Assembly (NCBI GenBank): GCA_034928535.1
Contig: JAYFOV010000037.1
Span: forward strand, 1 to 51,717
Reading direction: 5' to 3'
DNA: 51,717 nucleotides
Source: CAXXOK01 sp001604115
Lineage (GTDB): Bacteria > Bacillota > Clostridia > Christensenellales > Aristaeellaceae
Part shown: in pieces, positions 49,277 to 51,717 of the stretch
Numbering within the stretch: the first letter of the stretch is position 1
Layout of the letters: every line of letters begins with the position of its first letter
The notes under the pieces: generated by a model
The model's input: only the letters and a program-made list of their open reading frames with translations
Told to the model about the DNA's origin: nothing
Database searches by the model: none
Translations under genes and position numbers: made by a program

Positions 49277-50587
49277 ATGCGCACGCGCATTACCAATGTG
49301 GTTCTGACACCCGGGGTGCAAGGGGAAGCACACATCCCCTTTATCCATCATGCCGAGGTTCACATAGAAAACAACCGGATCATATATGCGGGCGAAGCAC
49401 AACACGCGCCTGCTTTTCCAGCAGATGAAACCATCGATGGCACGGGATGCCTTTGCATGCCTGGACTCATCAACCTACACACCCATACGCCCATGACCTT
49501 TTTGCGGAGTGTGGGGGCGGATCTGGCGCTGGACGACTGGCTGCACAAGGCAATTTTCCCCTTGGAAAAGCAATGGGACGACGATTTGATTCGTGCAGCC
49601 ACGGATTTAGGCTGTATGGAAATGCTCCGGTTTGGCACCACATCCTTTAACGATATGTATTTTTACATGGACACCGTTGCGCAAGCCGTGCAGGACAACG
49701 GTATGCGCGCATTACTTGGGCATGGCATCGTGGATTTTGATGAGAGCTGCGCCGACATGGCGGAAGGGGTCAGCATGGCAGAAAAATGGCACCATGCCGC
49801 CAACGACCGGATCCGCTTTTCACTGGCCCCGCATAGCGAGGGCGCAACCACCACTAAACTGCTGGCCAAGGTGACTGATACAGCCAAGCAAATGGGGCTG
49901 ACTGTGCACATCCATGTCAGCGAGACGGACTTTGACCTGCAAGGGTGCATCAAGCGCCACGGTTTGACTCCGCCCGCCTACTTAGAAAAAATTGGCCTGC
50001 TGGATGTGCCTGTTATTGCCGCACATTGTGTTTGGTTCAACGATGCGGACATCGCTATTTTCCAGAAGCATCATGCAACCGTGGCGCACAATCCTATCAG
50101 CAACCTGAAGCTGGCCAGCGGCATTGCTCCCATCGCCAAAATGCTTCAGGCGGGATGCAATGTAGCGCTTGGTACGGATGGTGTTGCCAGCAACAACAAC
50201 CTGAACCTATGGGAAGAAATCAAGCTCATGCCTATGCTGCAAAAAGGAAATTTACTGGACCCCACGGTGGTGAGTCCGGCTCAGGCGCTTGCGGCCGCAA
50301 CCAGCGCCGGTGCCAAAGCGCTTGGTTATCCTGATCTGGGCTTACTCAAACCCGGATATTTGGCGGATTTGATCCTGGTGGATCTGCAAGTGCCGCACAT
50401 GGTGCCCGCAACGGATTTGGAAGCCAATCTGATTTATGCTGCGCAAGGCAGCGATGTACGGCTGACGATGGTAGATGGCAAAGTGCTCTACCGTGACGGC
50501 CAGTTTATGACCCTGAACCGGAAGAACCTTCTCACGCAAGCGGAGTCCGGTGCGCGCGAAATGCGCAGACGGCTTGCCGCAAATTGA
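49277..50587 (+). CDS. mtaD: Amidohydrolase: S-adenosylhomocysteine/methylthioadenosine deaminase type
   Basis: 436 residues. ATG 49277 has AGAGGAGG upstream; the longer frame to 49097 covers the promoter. Metal and substrate residues: HTH at 68-70 in GLINLHTHTPMTFLRSVGAD, a His in VHIHVSETDFD, a His in AAHCVWFND, and the Asp in LGTDGVASNNNLNLWEE, with DDWLHKAIFPLEK as a family trait of SAH/MTA/5'-deoxyadenosine deaminases. It deaminates SAH (or MTA, 5'-deoxyadenosine) to the inosyl form. Close relatives deaminate other nucleosides, so the exact substrate is not fixed. It is followed 15 bases later by the glycosyltransferase gene. Confidence 0.9.
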   Translation: MRTRITNVVLTPGVQGEAHIPFIHHAEVHIENNRIIYAGEAQHAPAFPADETIDGTGCLCMPGLINLHTHTPMTFLRSVGADLALDDWLHKAIFPLEKQWDDDLIRAATDLGCMEMLRFGTTSFNDMYFYMDTVAQAVQDNGMRALLGHGIVDFDESCADMAEGVSMAEKWHHAANDRIRFSLAPHSEGATTTKLLAKVTDTAKQMGLTVHIHVSETDFDLQGCIKRHGLTPPAYLEKIGLLDVPVIAAHCVWFNDADIAIFQKHHATVAHNPISNLKLASGIAPIAKMLQAGCNVALGTDGVASNNNLNLWEEIKLMPMLQKGNLLDPTVVSPAQALAAATSAGAKALGYPDLGLLKPGYLADLILVDLQVPHMVPATDLEANLIYAAQGSDVRLTMVDGKVLYRDGQFMTLNRKNLLTQAESGAREMRRRLAAN

Positions 50588-50602
50588 AGGACGTAGCGCT
50601 GC

Positions 50603-51717
50603 ATGAAAATCCTTGTCGTTTGCCAGCATTATTGGCCGGAACCGTTTCGCATCACGGAAATCTGTGAGGATTTGGTGCGGCGCGGCCACGAAGTGACCGC
50701 CGTGGTAGGCTTGCCGAATTATCCCAGTGGTATCATTCCGCCAGAATACCGATGGTTTCGGCGCCGCAGGGAACAGATCCACGGCGTGATGTTGCGCAGG
50801 TGTTTTGAAGTGGGTCGACGCAATACCAAGCTTGGGCTGGCGGTCAATTACTGCAGCTACATGATTTCCGCCACATGGAAGGTGCTCACCATGCGCAAGC
50901 GGCATGATGTGGTCTTTGCCTACTCCACATCCCCGGTGCTCATGTCCATGCCGGCAGCGCTTTTGCGCTGTGTGAGCCGAAAAAAACTGCTGATCGATGT
51001 GCTGGATATCTGGCCGGCTTGCCTTGCTGCCATGAATGTGTACGAAGGTTCAATGCTCTATGCATTCATGAAGCGTGTCAGCCGATGGATTTATGCCCGT
51101 GCGGACATGCTGGTCTATTCCTCCAAACGCTTTCAGGCGTATCTGCAAACGGTGCATGGCATCACGGTGCCGGAAGCACAGTATTGGCCACAGTTTGCAG
51201 ATAGTTTGTTTGATCAGCTTCCCAAGGCAGCGAAAAGCAGCACAGTCAACCTGGTTTTCGCGGGCAACATTGGCAAAGTGCAATCCGTGGAAACCCTGAT
51301 CCATGCAGCCGCACTGCTTCGGGATGAGCCTGTGCATTTTCACATCGTGGGAGACGGTTCCGGCTACGAAGCCTGTCGGACGTTAGCGGCCACGCTGTCC
51401 CTGCAAGGCAGCTTGACCTTTCATGGCCGCAAACCAATCACTGACATGCCCGCCTATTATGCCATGGCGGATGCGATGCTGGTGAGCATGAAATATGATG
51501 TGAGCGTGAATGATACGCTCCCCGGAAAAGTGCAGAGCTATATGGCCGCAGGGAAGCCTATTTTGGGTTCCATTGCAGGGGAAACGCCGCTTATCATTGC
51601 CGAAGCACAGTGCGGCTACTGCGCGCCACCAGAGGATGCGCAGGCTTTTGCGCAAATTGTGCGCAGGTTTGTGGCCACACAGGATAAAGCTACCCTGGGG
51701 CAAAACGCGCGCGCCTA
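50603..51717 (+). CDS. Glycosyltransferase, family 4 (WbuB-like), cut by the right edge
   Basis: 371 complete codons are visible from ATG 50603 to the window end, with no stop, so the C-terminus is missing. The N-terminus MKILVVCQHYWPEPFRITEI is typical of GT4 enzymes of the WbuB type. A helical and hydrophobic middle (VSRWIYARADMLVYSS) precedes the nucleotide-sugar domain: VFAGNIGKVQSVETLI, VGDGSGYEACR, and LPGKVQSYMAAGKPILGSI (about residues 311-329). The usual length is about 400 residues, so only a little is lost. The enzyme likely adds a sugar to a lipid carrier or cell-surface polysaccharide. It lies 15 bases after mtaD, so it shares that transcript. Confidence 0.88.
   Translation, partial: MKILVVCQHYWPEPFRITEICEDLVRRGHEVTAVVGLPNYPSGIIPPEYRWFRRRREQIHGVMLRRCFEVGRRNTKLGLAVNYCSYMISATWKVLTMRKRHDVVFAYSTSPVLMSMPAALLRCVSRKKLLIDVLDIWPACLAAMNVYEGSMLYAFMKRVSRWIYARADMLVYSSKRFQAYLQTVHGITVPEAQYWPQFADSLFDQLPKAAKSSTVNLVFAGNIGKVQSVETLIHAAALLRDEPVHFHIVGDGSGYEACRTLAATLSLQGSLTFHGRKPITDMPAYYAMADAMLVSMKYDVSVNDTLPGKVQSYMAAGKPILGSIAGETPLIIAEAQCGYCAPPEDAQAFAQIVRRFVATQDKATLGQNARA

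Noticed and set aside
1..51717. tRNA, rRNA, CRISPR array, insertion sequence or prophage
   Set aside because: No cloverleaf-like stretch, regularly spaced repeats, transposase, integrase or phage structural gene was seen on either strand by reading. A tRNAscan or CRISPR search would settle it.

Overview
The window looks like a chromosomal segment of an anaerobic, fermentative member of the Bacillota (Clostridia-like). The signs are a CtsR-McsA-McsB-ClpC stress operon behind a recognisable CtsR box, strong AGGAGG-type ribosome sites with some GTG and TTG starts, textbook sigma-A promoters with 17-bp spacers, and an oxygen-sensitive electron-bifurcating [FeFe]-hydrogenase. I cannot name the genus. 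I see no rRNA, tRNA, CRISPR array, insertion sequence or phage gene.

Layout. (1) 1-8.5 kb, plus strand: a hydrogen-metabolism locus. It starts with a small HATPase, a sensory-type (group C-like) [FeFe]-hydrogenase, a DRTGG-like protein and a PHP phosphoesterase. After a 560-bp gap come HydC (NuoE-like), a second HATPase, a 2Fe-2S ferredoxin, HydB (NuoF-like) and the catalytic HydA. The sensory hydrogenase is interrupted by an in-frame TAG exactly where its C-terminal Cys-rich Fe-S domain begins. (2) 8.6-14.7 kb, minus strand: NADP-isocitrate dehydrogenase, an Hsp70-like ATPase with C-terminal hydrophobic segments plus a membrane partner, RluB, a GNAT acetyltransferase and YbaK. (3) 15.1-20.1 kb, plus strand: a fusion of a LacI-type sugar-binding domain to GGDEF, then a class III aminotransferase and an iron-type alcohol dehydrogenase behind a consensus promoter and a strong leader hairpin. 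(4) 20.5-25.7 kb: a divergent DUF998/TetR pair with the same operator inside both promoter spacers, then MscS, a cytoplasmic alpha-amylase and a PAS-HD-GYP protein. (5) 25.8-31.2 kb, minus strand: a class I amidotransferase-like hydrolase and a polyamine importer operon (XRE-cupin regulator, potABCD). (6) 31.4-40.1 kb, minus strand: ctsR-mcsA-mcsB-clpC followed by mrfA-mrfB (helicase/exonuclease repair) and a TPR protein. (7) 40.4-45.5 kb, minus strand: HflK/HflC-like membrane proteins, a two-component system and a UBA-like membrane protein. (8) 45.8 kb to the end: DegV, a maltose phosphorylase, an SAH/MTA-type deaminase, and a glycosyltransferase that runs off the right edge.

How the parts fit. 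The bifurcating hydrogenase would oxidise NADH and reduced ferredoxin together to H2, with the sensory hydrogenase, HATPases, DRTGG and PHP proteins as a probable regulatory module. The intracellular amylase and maltose phosphorylase form a phosphorolytic maltodextrin route. One diguanylate cyclase and one HD-GYP phosphodiesterase point to c-di-GMP signalling. DNA-repair genes sit behind clpC, as they do (with different genes) in Bacillus. The best candidates for something new are the interrupted sensory hydrogenase, the Hsp70 plus membrane-partner pair, and the aminotransferase/alcohol dehydrogenase cassette.
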